Assembly: GCA_002436405.1 (NCBI GenBank)
Contig: DJLZ01000001.1
Coordinates: forward strand, 434,713 to 498,712
Source: Proteobacteria bacterium UBA6503
Lineage (GTDB): Bacteria > Pseudomonadota > Alphaproteobacteria > UBA1280 > UBA6503
Direction of reading: 5' to 3'
DNA length: 64,000 bases
The notes under the pieces were generated by a model, which saw only the letters and a program-made list of their open reading frames with translations, ran no database searches and was not told the DNA's origin. This document shows positions 9,572 through 18,148 of the stretch, piece by piece (the first letter of the stretch is position 1; every line of letters begins with the position of its first letter). A program made the position numbers and the translations under genes.

Positions 9572-9913
9572 ATGACTGTATTTAAGAAGATTATAGATGG
9601 TGAGATTCCTTGTAACAAGATCTACGAGGATGAGTATATTCTGGCGTTTCACGATATTAACCCTCATGCCAAGGTGCATGCGGTGGTTATTCCTAAGCCA
9701 ACCCACCTCAAACGCATTCAGGATGCACAATTAAAAGACGTAGAACTTCTAGGACACTTGATGTGTAAAATCCCTGAAATTGCTAAAATTTTGGGTATCG
9801 ATAAAGATGGGTATCGTATTATTACCAATAACGGCGATCATGCTGGCCAAGAAGTGCCTCACATTCACTTCCATATCCTTGGTGGCGAGCCTCTAGGCAA
9901 GCTGCGAGGTTGA
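9572..9913 (+). CDS. HIT-family nucleotide hydrolase/transferase
   Basis: This 113-residue protein is a complete histidine-triad protein of the HinT type, which hydrolyses AMP-lysine or related phosphoramidates. The triad is seen in PHIHFHILGG near the C-terminus, and the N-terminus (FKKIIDGEIPCNKIYED) is typical. Two in-frame ATGs compete, at 9566 and 9572; the AGGAG at 9560 lies one base from the first and seven from the second, so 9572 is chosen. It appears to be monocistronic. Confidence 0.93.
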   Translation: MTVFKKIIDGEIPCNKIYEDEYILAFHDINPHAKVHAVVIPKPTHLKRIQDAQLKDVELLGHLMCKIPEIAKILGIDKDGYRIITNNGDHAGQEVPHIHFHILGGEPLGKLRG

Positions 9914-9974
9914 AGTTGTACTTTATGTTAATAAGTACTAACTAACAAGATTATAAATAAGGTGTACCAACGGT

Positions 9975-10901
9975 TTGAACACAACAAAAGGCATTTTTTA
10001 TTCAATTCTAGCCGTCAGTTTGATTGGTAGTATGAATGCCTGTGCCAAGCTTTTAGCCCCGTATATTAACCCAATGGAAATTACCTTTTGGCGGGGCGTA
10101 ACAGCCGCCTTAATTTTGACCGTTGGTTTGGTGCTTTTGGGTAAGAGTCAGTTTATTAAAACCCGTAACCCAAAGGCACAATTTATTCGTGCATTTGTTG
10201 GCACAACGACAATGACTCTTAATATGTGGGCGATTACACTGCTGCCACTTTCGACCGTTTCATCTATTCGCTTAACTTCACCGCTTATTGTTTTGCTGCT
10301 CTCGTGGCCGCTATTGGGCGAAAAGGTTGGCCCACGCCGTATGGCTGCCGCCATGGTGGGTTTTTTAGGGGCGGCTATCATCATTAACCCTCTCGCACTG
10401 TGGGGGGAACCTATCCCGACTAAAGGTTTAATCGTCACCCTTGTCTTTACCGTAGGAACGGCCTTTGTAGACCTGACTTTGCGCTGGATTGGCAATAAAC
10501 AAAAAGAACCGGGCTTAACTACTGCGTTTTACTTTTTGGTATTAAGTGCCCTATTCACACTGCCATTTGCCGTGTTTATGCCAAGCATGCCAGCGGCTGA
10601 GATTATCCTAAGCCCTGAAACATCATGGTTCTTGTTAGGCCTGGGAGCTATGGGTGCTTTAGGGATGATCTTTAAGTCGGAGAGTTTTAAGCTGGCCCCG
10701 GTCTCAGTTATCTCACCAATTTCATATAGTATCCTGATTTGGTCAGTATTCTATGACTGGATGATTTGGAAGCACCTCCCAAGCTTGAATGTTTATATTG
10801 GTGCTGCGGTGATTATTGCCGCCAACATCTTTGTGGTTTGGCGTGAAAAACAGCTACATAAGCAGGTACACTCAGCGTCAGAATCCCCATCGGTAGCTTA
10901 A
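9975..10901 (+). CDS. EamA/DMT-family transporter
   Basis: The 308-residue protein has about ten hydrophobic segments arranged as two repeated EamA halves, with the typical first-repeat features EITFWRGVTAA and SSIRLTSPLIVLLLSWPLLGEKV. This family exports metabolites or amino acids; the substrate cannot be read from sequence. The start is TTG at 9975 behind an AAGG-like site. It stands alone, with 92 bases before mnmG. Confidence 0.88.
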   Translation: MNTTKGIFYSILAVSLIGSMNACAKLLAPYINPMEITFWRGVTAALILTVGLVLLGKSQFIKTRNPKAQFIRAFVGTTTMTLNMWAITLLPLSTVSSIRLTSPLIVLLLSWPLLGEKVGPRRMAAAMVGFLGAAIIINPLALWGEPIPTKGLIVTLVFTVGTAFVDLTLRWIGNKQKEPGLTTAFYFLVLSALFTLPFAVFMPSMPAAEIILSPETSWFLLGLGAMGALGMIFKSESFKLAPVSVISPISYSILIWSVFYDWMIWKHLPSLNVYIGAAVIIAANIFVVWREKQLHKQVHSASESPSVA

Positions 10902-10993
10902 ACAACGGCTAAATTACGTAAAACCCCTTGTAAAAACACGGCGTTACGCCTATACATTGCCCACAATTTGATTTTAAAGGGCAGGTGTCTCCT

Positions 10994-12874
10994 ATGACAG
11001 CAAATACGCAAAATTTTGATGTAATTATCGTTGGTGCAGGCCACGCTGGGTGCGAGGCTGCAGCAGCTTCAGCACGCTTGGGCGCTAAAACACTTCTGAT
11101 TACTGCAAACTATGACACCATCGGCCAGATGAGCTGTAACCCAGCCGTGGGCGGCCTTGCGAAGGGTCACCTTGTGAAAGAGATTGACGCTCTTGACGGC
11201 GTGATGGGCCGCATTACCGATAAAGCAGGTTTACAGTTCCGTATGTTGAACCAATCAAAAGGCCCAGCAGTACGTGGCCCACGTGCCCAGTGTGATCGCC
11301 ACCTTTACCGTGAAACCATGATTAAAGAGATGGAGAACACCCCTAACCTGACCATCAAGCAAGCTATGGTGGATGATGTTCAGCTGAATGCGCAAGGCGA
11401 GGCTGAAAGCGTTTTGACCAACACAGGTTGGGTTTTTACAGGTAAGACCATTGTATTAACCACAGGCACGTTTTTACGTGGCCTTGTGCACATTGGTGAC
11501 CATAAGCACAATGCTGGCCGCGCTGGCGAGCAAGCTTCGATGAAACTATCGGAAACCCTTGAGCGTTTGCAGTTTAAACTTGGCCGCCTTAAAACAGGGA
11601 CTCCGCCACGCCTTGATGGCCGTACGATTGATTTTAGTAAACTTGAAGAACAACCTGGCGATGCTACGCCTATTCCGTTCTCGTTCCTTACAAAAGAACT
11701 GAAGCAAGAGCAACTACCTTGCTACATTACCTACACCAACCCTGCGGTACATCAGGTTATCAAAGATAACCTGCACCGTGCGCCAATGTACTCAGGCCAC
11801 ATTGAAGGTACAGGCCCACGCTATTGCCCTTCTATTGAAGATAAAGTGGTGCGCTTTGCGGATAAAGAAAACCACCAAATCTTCCTTGAGCCTGAAGGCT
11901 ATAACAGCGTTGAGTATTACCCGAATGGTATTTCAACCAGCTTGCCTATTGATGTTCAAATGGCCATTCTGCGTGAAATTCCGGGCCTAGAAAATGCCGA
12001 GATTGTTCGTGCAGGCTACGCTATTGAATATGATTTCATTAACCCGACCGAGCTTCGCCATACGCTTGAAACTAAGAAGATTCCAAACCTGTTTCTTGCA
12101 GGTCAAATTAACGGTACAACAGGTTATGAAGAAGCAGGTGCCCAAGGCCTGATGGCTGGTTTGAATGCAGCCTTGAAAGCTGCTGGTAAACCTGCCTTTA
12201 CCCTTGACCGTGCTGATGCCTACATTGGTGTATTGATTGATGACCTTGTGACACGTGGAACGTCAGAGCCTTACCGTATGTTTACCTCACGTGCTGAATA
12301 CCGTTTGATTTTGCGTGCCGATAACGCTGACCTTCGCCTGACCCCTAAAGCCATTGAGCTTGGATTCTGCGGTGATGAGCGTAAAGCATACTTTGAGCAA
12401 CGCCTGACGAATCTTCAGCAAGCCCGCGATGTTCTTGAAGGGATTAAAATTACCCCTAGTAGTGATGAAGGCCGTAAGATTGCCGAACTTTCAGGTGGGT
12501 ACAAAGATACGCAGAACCTGATGGCTGTATTGCGCCGCCCACAGATTACGCTTGAGCATTTGCAAGAGTGGTTCCCTGAAACTCAGACCCTTGCAGCGGA
12601 TGCTCTTGAGCAGCTAGATATTGAAGCGCACTACGGTGGTTACCTAGACCGCCAAGAAAAAGAGATTGCAGCCTTCCGAGAAGAGCAAGGTTTGGAGATT
12701 CCAACCTCAATCGATTATGACAGTATTCAAGGCCTTTCAATTGAAGTTCGTGAAAAGCTTAAAGCGCACACACCGGCAACACTTGCAACAGCGAGCCGTA
12801 TTAGCGGTGTGACGCCAGCTGCGTTGACCACACTTTTGGTGCACATTAAGCGCCATAACCAAGCTGCAAACTAA
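10994..12874 (+). CDS. mnmG: tRNA uridine-5-carboxymethylaminomethyl modification enzyme MnmG (GidA)
   Basis: MnmG with MnmE installs cmnm5 on the wobble uridine of several tRNAs. The 626-residue protein starts with the FAD-binding GAGHAGCEAA motif and carries both family signatures (GPRYCPSIEDKVVRF and AGQINGTTGYEEAGAQG). The ATG at 10994 is preferred over a GTG nine bases upstream because it lies eight bases from AGG. The usual partner mnmE (trmE), often just upstream, is not here; an EamA transporter occupies that place. Confidence 0.96.
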   Translation: MTANTQNFDVIIVGAGHAGCEAAAASARLGAKTLLITANYDTIGQMSCNPAVGGLAKGHLVKEIDALDGVMGRITDKAGLQFRMLNQSKGPAVRGPRAQCDRHLYRETMIKEMENTPNLTIKQAMVDDVQLNAQGEAESVLTNTGWVFTGKTIVLTTGTFLRGLVHIGDHKHNAGRAGEQASMKLSETLERLQFKLGRLKTGTPPRLDGRTIDFSKLEEQPGDATPIPFSFLTKELKQEQLPCYITYTNPAVHQVIKDNLHRAPMYSGHIEGTGPRYCPSIEDKVVRFADKENHQIFLEPEGYNSVEYYPNGISTSLPIDVQMAILREIPGLENAEIVRAGYAIEYDFINPTELRHTLETKKIPNLFLAGQINGTTGYEEAGAQGLMAGLNAALKAAGKPAFTLDRADAYIGVLIDDLVTRGTSEPYRMFTSRAEYRLILRADNADLRLTPKAIELGFCGDERKAYFEQRLTNLQQARDVLEGIKITPSSDEGRKIAELSGGYKDTQNLMAVLRRPQITLEHLQEWFPETQTLAADALEQLDIEAHYGGYLDRQEKEIAAFREEQGLEIPTSIDYDSIQGLSIEVREKLKAHTPATLATASRISGVTPAALTTLLVHIKRHNQAAN

Positions 12875-12896
12875 ACATTTATCTAAGGAGAATCCT

Positions 12897-13511
12897 ATGC
12901 CACATCACTCATTGAAAAAGACCCTTCTAAACTTACTTGAAGACATCAATGATCCACGGCAGGCGATTCTCCTTAAAATCTATCTAGATCATGCAAAGCT
13001 GTTCCATAGCACTCTAGGCTCTAGCCATAACCACCAAGCGTGGGACGGTGGCTATGCTGACCATATTGCTGAGTGCCTGCGTGTGAACGATGTTGTATAT
13101 GATGCCCTATCAGAAATCCGCCCCCTAACCTTCAGTAAGGCAAGTGGTGCAATTGCACTGTTTTTCCACGATATTGAGAAACCATTCAAATATGGCCCTA
13201 AAACGAACGCTGAGTGCCTTCGTTGGCAAACGCAGTGTGATCAGTTGCACAATGGTGATTGGGAGGCTGTAAAGTACGATATCTTGGACGACTTTGAGTT
13301 TAAATACGGCTTAACCTTCACAGATGAAGAACAAAACGCCCTTAAATACACCCACGGTGAGGGAAATGACCACCGTAAAGACCATCGTGTAGCGTCTCCA
13401 TTGGCTGCCCATGTTCACCATTGTGACAACACAAGTGCCCGAATTTGGTTTGATGATGGTAAAGGTCTTTCGGCTAATGTTTCATTCAGCGGGACACCAA
13501 ATGTAGCTTAA
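12897..13511 (+). CDS. HD-domain protein, probable metal-dependent phosphohydrolase
   Basis: I do not recognise a named family for this 204-residue protein, but the spacing of metal-ligand residues is that of an HD domain: a first His in GGYADHIAE, the His-Asp pair in ALFFHDIEKPF, a later His in LKYTHGEGND and the closing Asp in HVHHCDNTSA. Such proteins hydrolyse nucleotides or phosphoesters in the cytosol. It has a strong AAGGAG site six bases before the ATG, lies 22 bases after mnmG, and is followed by a terminator. It separates mnmG from rsmG, which are adjacent in many bacteria. Confidence 0.7.
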   Translation: MPHHSLKKTLLNLLEDINDPRQAILLKIYLDHAKLFHSTLGSSHNHQAWDGGYADHIAECLRVNDVVYDALSEIRPLTFSKASGAIALFFHDIEKPFKYGPKTNAECLRWQTQCDQLHNGDWEAVKYDILDDFEFKYGLTFTDEEQNALKYTHGEGNDHRKDHRVASPLAAHVHHCDNTSARIWFDDGKGLSANVSFSGTPNVA

Positions 13512-13533
13512 ATTTGGATTAATCTTATATATC

Positions 13534-13560
13534 GAGGGGGTGTTTTACCCCCTCTTTTTT
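13534..13560 (+). terminator. Rho-independent terminator after the HD-domain gene
   Basis: GAGGGGGT pairs with ACCCCCTC around a short loop and is followed by six Ts. It closes the mnmG-HD unit. Confidence 0.9.
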
Positions 13561-13587
13561 GTGAAAAACACTATCTCTTATACTTCA

Positions 13588-13603
13588 TGTTTCACGTGAA
13601 ACG
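13588..13603. promoter_or_regulatory. parS: parS centromere site 1
   Basis: The sequence TGTTTCACGTGAAACG matches the bacterial parS consensus TGTTTCACGTGAAACA at 15 of 16 positions. It is intergenic, upstream of rsmG. It is bracketed by two diverged copies of ATCTCTTATA (13573 and 13606) and of TACTTCATG (13581 and 13623), so a small local duplication surrounds it. Confidence 0.9.
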
Positions 13604-13708
13604 TTATCTCTTATATAATCATACTTCATGTACATTATTAACTTGCACTTTGTTGGTATACCTGTTTATATATCGCTCATAAATTACTGCAATATATGGG
13701 CTTTTATA

Positions 13709-14329
13709 ATGTTAGACCGTCAACAGTTCTTGAAGAAAATGGCCGAAATTGGCCACGAACCTACCACGCAACAGCTTGAAAAGTGCGACCATTACGCCGC
13801 CAAATTGGCCCAATGGAATGAGCGCATCAAGTTGATTGGTCCTGCGACCAAGGACCATATTTACATGCGCCATATTTTGGATTCTCTCCAGTTCTTAGAC
13901 AACGTTCCACGTGGAACAATAGTTGATGTTGGTTCGGGCGGAGGTATGCCAGGTGTGTTGTGGGCCATCTTTTTAGAGCAACCTATCACTCTTTGCGAAA
14001 GAATCGGTAAGAAGGCCGCCTTCTTGAAAACGATGGTCCGAGAGTTGGATCTTTCGTCTCATTGCGATGTAGTGTCGGATGATATTTTAAATGAAAAGCG
14101 AAGGTTTGATATTATAACGGCACGCGCTGTTACTTCAATTAGTGATTTTTTGGACCTAACCGAACATTGCCTTGCTAAAGATGGTCAATATTTATTGATG
14201 AAGGGTGGTCGTTATAATGAAGAAATTGAATTGGCCACCAAAAAATGGTCGTTTGACGTAGAGTTGCACAATAGCCTCACGGAAGATAATGCGAAATTAG
14301 TGATTTTAAGCAACACCCAAAGACGGTAG
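13709..14329 (+). CDS. rsmG: 16S rRNA (guanine-N7) methyltransferase RsmG (GidB)
   Basis: RsmG methylates G527 of 16S rRNA using S-adenosylmethionine. The protein is 206 residues when started at the ATG at 13709 (MLDRQQFLKK); an upstream in-frame ATG at 13628 would add a hydrophobic, non-conserved 27-residue tail and is rejected. Family motifs are the HILDSLQFL segment, the SAM-binding VDVGSGGGMPGV and the later ITARAVTSI. A parS palindrome lies inside the coding sequence, encoding part of VPRGTIVD. A terminator follows. Confidence 0.94.
   Translation: MLDRQQFLKKMAEIGHEPTTQQLEKCDHYAAKLAQWNERIKLIGPATKDHIYMRHILDSLQFLDNVPRGTIVDVGSGGGMPGVLWAIFLEQPITLCERIGKKAAFLKTMVRELDLSSHCDVVSDDILNEKRRFDIITARAVTSISDFLDLTEHCLAKDGQYLLMKGGRYNEEIELATKKWSFDVELHNSLTEDNAKLVILSNTQRR
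13903..13918. promoter_or_regulatory. parS: parS centromere site 2, inside rsmG
   Basis: CGTTCCACGTGGAACA is a near-perfect palindrome with the parS core CACGTG and arms GTTC/GAAC, a known variant form of the consensus. It is embedded in the rsmG reading frame. Confidence 0.8.
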
Positions 14330-14343
14330 TATAAAAAATAAAT

Positions 14344-14359
14344 TGTTTCACGTGAAACC
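14344..14359. promoter_or_regulatory. parS: parS centromere site 3
   Basis: TGTTTCACGTGAAACC matches the parS consensus at 15 of 16 positions. It lies in the rsmG-parA gap, about 90 bases before parA, and its right arm overlaps the rsmG terminator stem. Confidence 0.9.
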
Positions 14360-14384
14360 CACTTGTAAAAGAGTGGGTTTTACT
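14355..14384 (+). terminator. Rho-independent terminator after rsmG
   Basis: AAACCCACT pairs with AGTGGGTTT over an eight-base loop, followed by a T-rich stretch. Its left arm shares bases with parS site 3, so ParB binding and termination could interfere. Confidence 0.7.
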
Positions 14385-14448
14385 TTATTGTAATTAAAAA
14401 TAACGACAGAATTTATAAATATTTAAACCCACTATAAGAGGTTAAAAA

Positions 14449-15276
14449 ATGAATGATACTAAAGGTTTAATTGTAGCGATTACAAACCAAAAGGGCGGTG
14501 TAGGTAAGACCACAACTGCTATGAATTTGGCTACTGCACTAGCTGCCTGTGGCGAGAAAGTTTTGGTGGTAGATTTTGATCCTCAGGGTAATGCAACAAC
14601 CGGTTTGGGTGTTGAAAAGGTCGGCCATTCACAAAATGTGTATGCCATGTTGATGGGTGATTGCACTGGTGAGCAGGCTATCCATAAAACCATTGTTCCT
14701 GGCCTAAATCTTGTGCCATCTACAGTTCACCTTTCTGGTGCTGAGATTGAGCTTGTTCCTGCATTCTCACGCGAATACAAACTACGTGAAGCGCTAGAGC
14801 CTCTAAAAGCGCAATACGATTACATCTTTATTGATTGCCCACCATCGCTGGGCCTACTAACCATTAACGCGCTTACAGCGGCAAATCGCTACCTTGTGCC
14901 CCTACAAGCAGAGTTTTTTGCCCTTGAAGGTGTTTCACAGCTGCTAAGTTCAGTAAATCTTGTGAAGGGTCGTCTAAACACTGAGCTTGAGTCTATGGGT
15001 GTATTGATGACTATGGTGGATTCACGTAACAACCTGTCAAAGCAGGTTGAGCAAGAAGTACGTAACTACTTTGGCGAAGACGTGTTTGAAACTGTTATCC
15101 CACGTAACGTGCGTGTGTCAGAAGCGCCAAGCCACGGCCGCCCTGTTATCCTTTACGATACATTCTGCGCTGGTTCACGTGCTTACATGAGCCTAGCTGC
15201 TGAGCTTATCCGTAAACAAAAAACTAAAAATGCTAAAACTATGGTTTCGACCAAAGACGAAGGAATGGTTGCATAA
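14449..15276 (+). CDS. parA: Chromosome partitioning ATPase ParA (Soj)
   Basis: ParA drives segregation of the ParB-parS complex by nucleoid-bound ATP cycling. The 275-residue protein has the deviant Walker A motif KGGVGKTTTAMN near residue 16, the A' box DFDPQGNATTGLG and the Walker B IFIDCPPSLG. It lacks the N-terminal HTH of plasmid ParAs, so it is of the chromosomal type. Its stop overlaps the parB start by one base. The parS sites just upstream fit the chromosomal assignment. Confidence 0.97.
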   Translation: MNDTKGLIVAITNQKGGVGKTTTAMNLATALAACGEKVLVVDFDPQGNATTGLGVEKVGHSQNVYAMLMGDCTGEQAIHKTIVPGLNLVPSTVHLSGAEIELVPAFSREYKLREALEPLKAQYDYIFIDCPPSLGLLTINALTAANRYLVPLQAEFFALEGVSQLLSSVNLVKGRLNTELESMGVLMTMVDSRNNLSKQVEQEVRNYFGEDVFETVIPRNVRVSEAPSHGRPVILYDTFCAGSRAYMSLAAELIRKQKTKNAKTMVSTKDEGMVA

Positions 15277-16205
15277 TGACCAACGATACCAAAACAACTG
15301 ATTCACAAAAGCCAGCATCAACTAAAGGTCTTGGTAAAGGCTTGGGTGCGCTGATTGATAATGCAAACTATAACGCTGGCGGCGGTACGGAAGTTCCTAA
15401 ACCAACTGAGAACCAAACATACCTATCGGTAACTATGCTTGAGCCATCAGGCTTCCAGCCTCGTCACTACTTTGATGAAGATCAGCTTAAGGCCCTTTCA
15501 AGTAGCATTAAGTCACAAGGTGTTCTACAGCCCCTATTGGTGCGTGCTATTGAAGGTAAAGAGAACCGCTACGAGATTATTGCTGGTGAGCGTCGCTGGC
15601 GTGCATCACAAATGGCAGGCCTTAAAGAAGTGCCTGCTATCGTGCTTACATTGCCAGACGGTAAAGCCCTTGAGGTTGCCCTGGTTGAGAATATTCAGCG
15701 TAGTGACCTAAACCCAATTGATGAGGCAGCTGGTTACCTACGCTTGGTTAACGAGTTTAACTACACACACGAAGATATGGCACGTGTAACAGGCAAAAGC
15801 CGTAGCCACATCACCAACCTCATGCGCCTACTAAGCTTGCCAGAGCGCATTAAAGACCTTGTTGCTGAAAGCAAACTTTCAATGGGTCATGCACGTGCAC
15901 TACTTGGCCTAGGTGAAGAAGAGTTGCAAATGCGTGCTGCCCTTAAGGTGATGAAAAAGGCTTTGTCAGTTCGTGAAACAGAAGAGCTTGTACGTAACAT
16001 GATTGCCGAAGAAAACGGCGATAAGAAAAAGCGTACACGTGCTTCAAAAGACATGGCAACCCGAGAGCTTGAAAGCCATATGGCGAAGAAGCTTGGTATG
16101 GGTGTAAGCATTCTGAAAAAGAATGGCCAAGGAACCATTAAAATTGAATTTCGTAATGAAAAGGAATTGAAGGCATTGCTTGAAACAATGGGCATGGCTT
16201 CATAA
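15276..16205 (+). CDS. parB: Chromosome partitioning protein ParB (Spo0J)
   Basis: ParB binds parS, spreads using CTP and loads SMC. The 309 residues contain the N-terminal LGKGLGALI motif that stimulates ParA, the CTPase/ParB-N domain with the GERRWRASQMAG motif and ENIQRSDLNPI, then the HTH (MARVTGKSRSHITNLMRLL) and a C-terminal dimerisation region. It is translationally coupled to parA (TAATG). A strong terminator follows, shared with the convergent yggS. Confidence 0.97.
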   Translation: MTNDTKTTDSQKPASTKGLGKGLGALIDNANYNAGGGTEVPKPTENQTYLSVTMLEPSGFQPRHYFDEDQLKALSSSIKSQGVLQPLLVRAIEGKENRYEIIAGERRWRASQMAGLKEVPAIVLTLPDGKALEVALVENIQRSDLNPIDEAAGYLRLVNEFNYTHEDMARVTGKSRSHITNLMRLLSLPERIKDLVAESKLSMGHARALLGLGEEELQMRAALKVMKKALSVRETEELVRNMIAEENGDKKKRTRASKDMATRELESHMAKKLGMGVSILKKNGQGTIKIEFRNEKELKALLETMGMAS

Positions 16206-16230
16206 AAAATGCACTCCCGAGCATGTAAAG

Positions 16231-16256
16231 AACCCAGGCATTGCCTGGGTTTTTTA
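16231..16256. terminator. Terminator between parB and convergent yggS
   Basis: AACCCAGGC pairs perfectly with GCCTGGGTT over a three-base loop, with a T run to 16256 for the parB side. On the other strand the flank is less T-rich. Confidence 0.9.
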
Positions 16257-16283
16257 TTTGTTAAGCAATATGTAAGCGGGTAT

Positions 16284-16907
16284 TTACTTACGTACACCAA
16301 AAATGGTTGTTCCAAGGCGGATATCAGTGGCGCCACAGGCAATGGCTTTTTGCCAATCACCACTCATACCCATGCTTAATCGTGGAAGATTATAGTACTC
16401 AGCAAGGGCTTTAAGTTTGTTAAAATATGGAGTCGGATCTTCATCTGCTGGGGGGAGTGTCATGAGCCCTACGAGTTGAATATTTGGAAGCTCGTTTGCA
16501 CGTGAAACAATCTCATCAAGTTCATCGACTGAGCACCCTGCCTTTTGAGATTCATCTGCGACATTCACTTGAATAAAAACTTCAGGCGTTAAATTTTCTC
16601 GTTCAGCGCTGGAACTTATTTTGTTCAGAAGCTTTAGAGACTCTACAGTATGAAACACTGTAAATGCTTTTAGGGCCATATTCACTTTGTTACGTTGCAA
16701 CTTACCAATAAAGTGCCAAGTGGCTTCAGGGAGTTGTAGGGCTTTATCAACACCTTCTTGAACATAGTTTTCACCAAAGTTGGTGACCCCTGCTTGATAT
16801 GCTGCACGGACTTCGGCTATAGTGCGTGTCTTTGAAGCGGCAATAAGCCGAACATCAGCCGGAATAGTTTTAAGCAGGTTTGTGCATTGAGTCTGTAGTT
16901 GTTCCAT
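16284..16907 (-). CDS. yggS: PLP homeostasis protein YggS/PROSC family
   Basis: This 207-residue protein is the PLP-binding, TIM-barrel YggS (PipY) that buffers free pyridoxal phosphate. The lysine that binds PLP is in LIAASKTRT, and the C-terminal LSMGMSGDWQKAI and VRLGT-like segment (IRLGTTIFG) bind the phosphate. In many bacteria yggS is next to yggT; here yggT lies about 19 kb away. It is divergent from the first porin, with only 26 bases between the starts. Confidence 0.95.
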   Translation of the reverse strand: MEQLQTQCTNLLKTIPADVRLIAASKTRTIAEVRAAYQAGVTNFGENYVQEGVDKALQLPEATWHFIGKLQRNKVNMALKAFTVFHTVESLKLLNKISSSAERENLTPEVFIQVNVADESQKAGCSVDELDEIVSRANELPNIQLVGLMTLPPADEDPTPYFNKLKALAEYYNLPRLSMGMSGDWQKAIACGATDIRLGTTIFGVRK

Positions 16908-16933
16908 AGAATCTATATATAGGTAATTAAAAT

Positions 16934-18148
16934 ATGAAGTGCCTCACGTTAGCATATACGTATAATAGTCCAAAATTTTATGTTTTGGGCGCTCTGAGCG
17001 TTTTCTTATTTTTAGCCCCTCTAAACGCAAAGGCTGAAGTCAAAAACTATCAAACACGCAGTACTTTTGAGTTTTATGGCCAAGTGAACAAAAGCTTTGT
17101 TGGCTATGCCGATGGTGAAGATGCTGATGTGGGCGTTTATGATAACAACATCTCGTCTACACGTTTTGGATTCAAAAATTCAAACGACCTTGGCAATGGA
17201 TACTTTGCCAACATGCTGCTTGAAGTTCAGATGAACGGACGAAGTAACTCGCGTACCTTGCAACAAGGTGCTGCAGGAACGGCTGCATCAGATGTAACCG
17301 AACGTCATGCCCGGGTGGGTTTGGGCCATAAAAAAGTGGGTGCGTTATATATAGGTCGCACAAGCACCGCCTCTGACGGTATTACCGAGATTGATCTTGC
17401 GCCACTTCAAAACGCCTTAACTGCAACCCCTGCTCGTCATGGTGCGGCACTTGAGTTCCGTAATAAGAATACAGGCGCCCTAACAGGCCTACAAATGTCA
17501 CAGGTTGTTGATAGTTTTGAAGGGATGCAATTTGCTGGTGGTAGTGCCAGCGATGGCACCAATGCATATGGTGCAGGTTTCACTGACCGTTTTGACCTTA
17601 TTAGTTATGTAAGCCCCCGCGTCAATGGGTTTGAGTTTAGCGCTGCAGCTATTCAAGGCGGCGACCACGACTTTGCTCTGCGTTATCAAAATGACTTTGA
17701 GGACCAAGGCCTACAAGTTCAAGCGGGCGTGGCTTACGTTGATTACCGTACCGTGACGGATACGGCGCCAGGCTCAAATGAAGTCAGTGGTCAATGGTCA
17801 GGCTCGGCCTCTGTTAAATCTGATAATGGCTTTGGTGCGACCGTTGCTTATGGTCGCCGTACGTATGAACATCGTGCAGCAGGTATTGGCACACCACAGT
17901 TTTACTATACTAAAGTAGGCTACAGCTGGGACGGATGGGGTATCGCCCTAGAGCACGGCCGCTATAAGAACATTGATACAACGACCGCTGCTGATACGAG
18001 CCTTTATACTTACGGTGTTGGTGTTGAGCGCGATTTAGGCCATGGTGTAGGTCTTTCAGTGTTTGCTCGAAACCTTGACCTAGACCGTGACGGACTGGCC
18101 GTAGAGCAGTTGTATGTATATGGTACGAACCTCAAAATTAAGTTCTAA
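16934..18148 (+). CDS. Outer-membrane porin (Gram-negative porin family), copy 1
   Basis: The 404-residue protein has a signal peptide that probably ends at PLNAKA, a 16-strand-type porin barrel and a C-terminal phenylalanine (LKIKF). The mature start (FEFYGQVNKSFVGYADG) closely resembles porin 2 downstream (VELYGQVNKGVMGYN), as do VDNDVSSTRFGLRG-like and IGRTS segments, so the two are paralogues. Its codon use is ordinary, unlike copy 2, which suggests lower expression. A possible shorter start is not obvious; the N-terminal region before the hydrophobic core is longer than usual. Confidence 0.88.
   Translation: MKCLTLAYTYNSPKFYVLGALSVFLFLAPLNAKAEVKNYQTRSTFEFYGQVNKSFVGYADGEDADVGVYDNNISSTRFGFKNSNDLGNGYFANMLLEVQMNGRSNSRTLQQGAAGTAASDVTERHARVGLGHKKVGALYIGRTSTASDGITEIDLAPLQNALTATPARHGAALEFRNKNTGALTGLQMSQVVDSFEGMQFAGGSASDGTNAYGAGFTDRFDLISYVSPRVNGFEFSAAAIQGGDHDFALRYQNDFEDQGLQVQAGVAYVDYRTVTDTAPGSNEVSGQWSGSASVKSDNGFGATVAYGRRTYEHRAAGIGTPQFYYTKVGYSWDGWGIALEHGRYKNIDTTTAADTSLYTYGVGVERDLGHGVGLSVFARNLDLDRDGLAVEQLYVYGTNLKIKF

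Noticed and set aside
13512..14448. Possible replication origin around parS
   Set aside because: I see no DnaA boxes (TTATCCACA type) or AT-rich unwinding repeats in these gaps; parS alone does not make an origin.
16502..16517. CACGTGAAACA half-site in yggS resembling parS
   Set aside because: The left arm is degenerate (about three mismatches), so it is not a credible ParB site.
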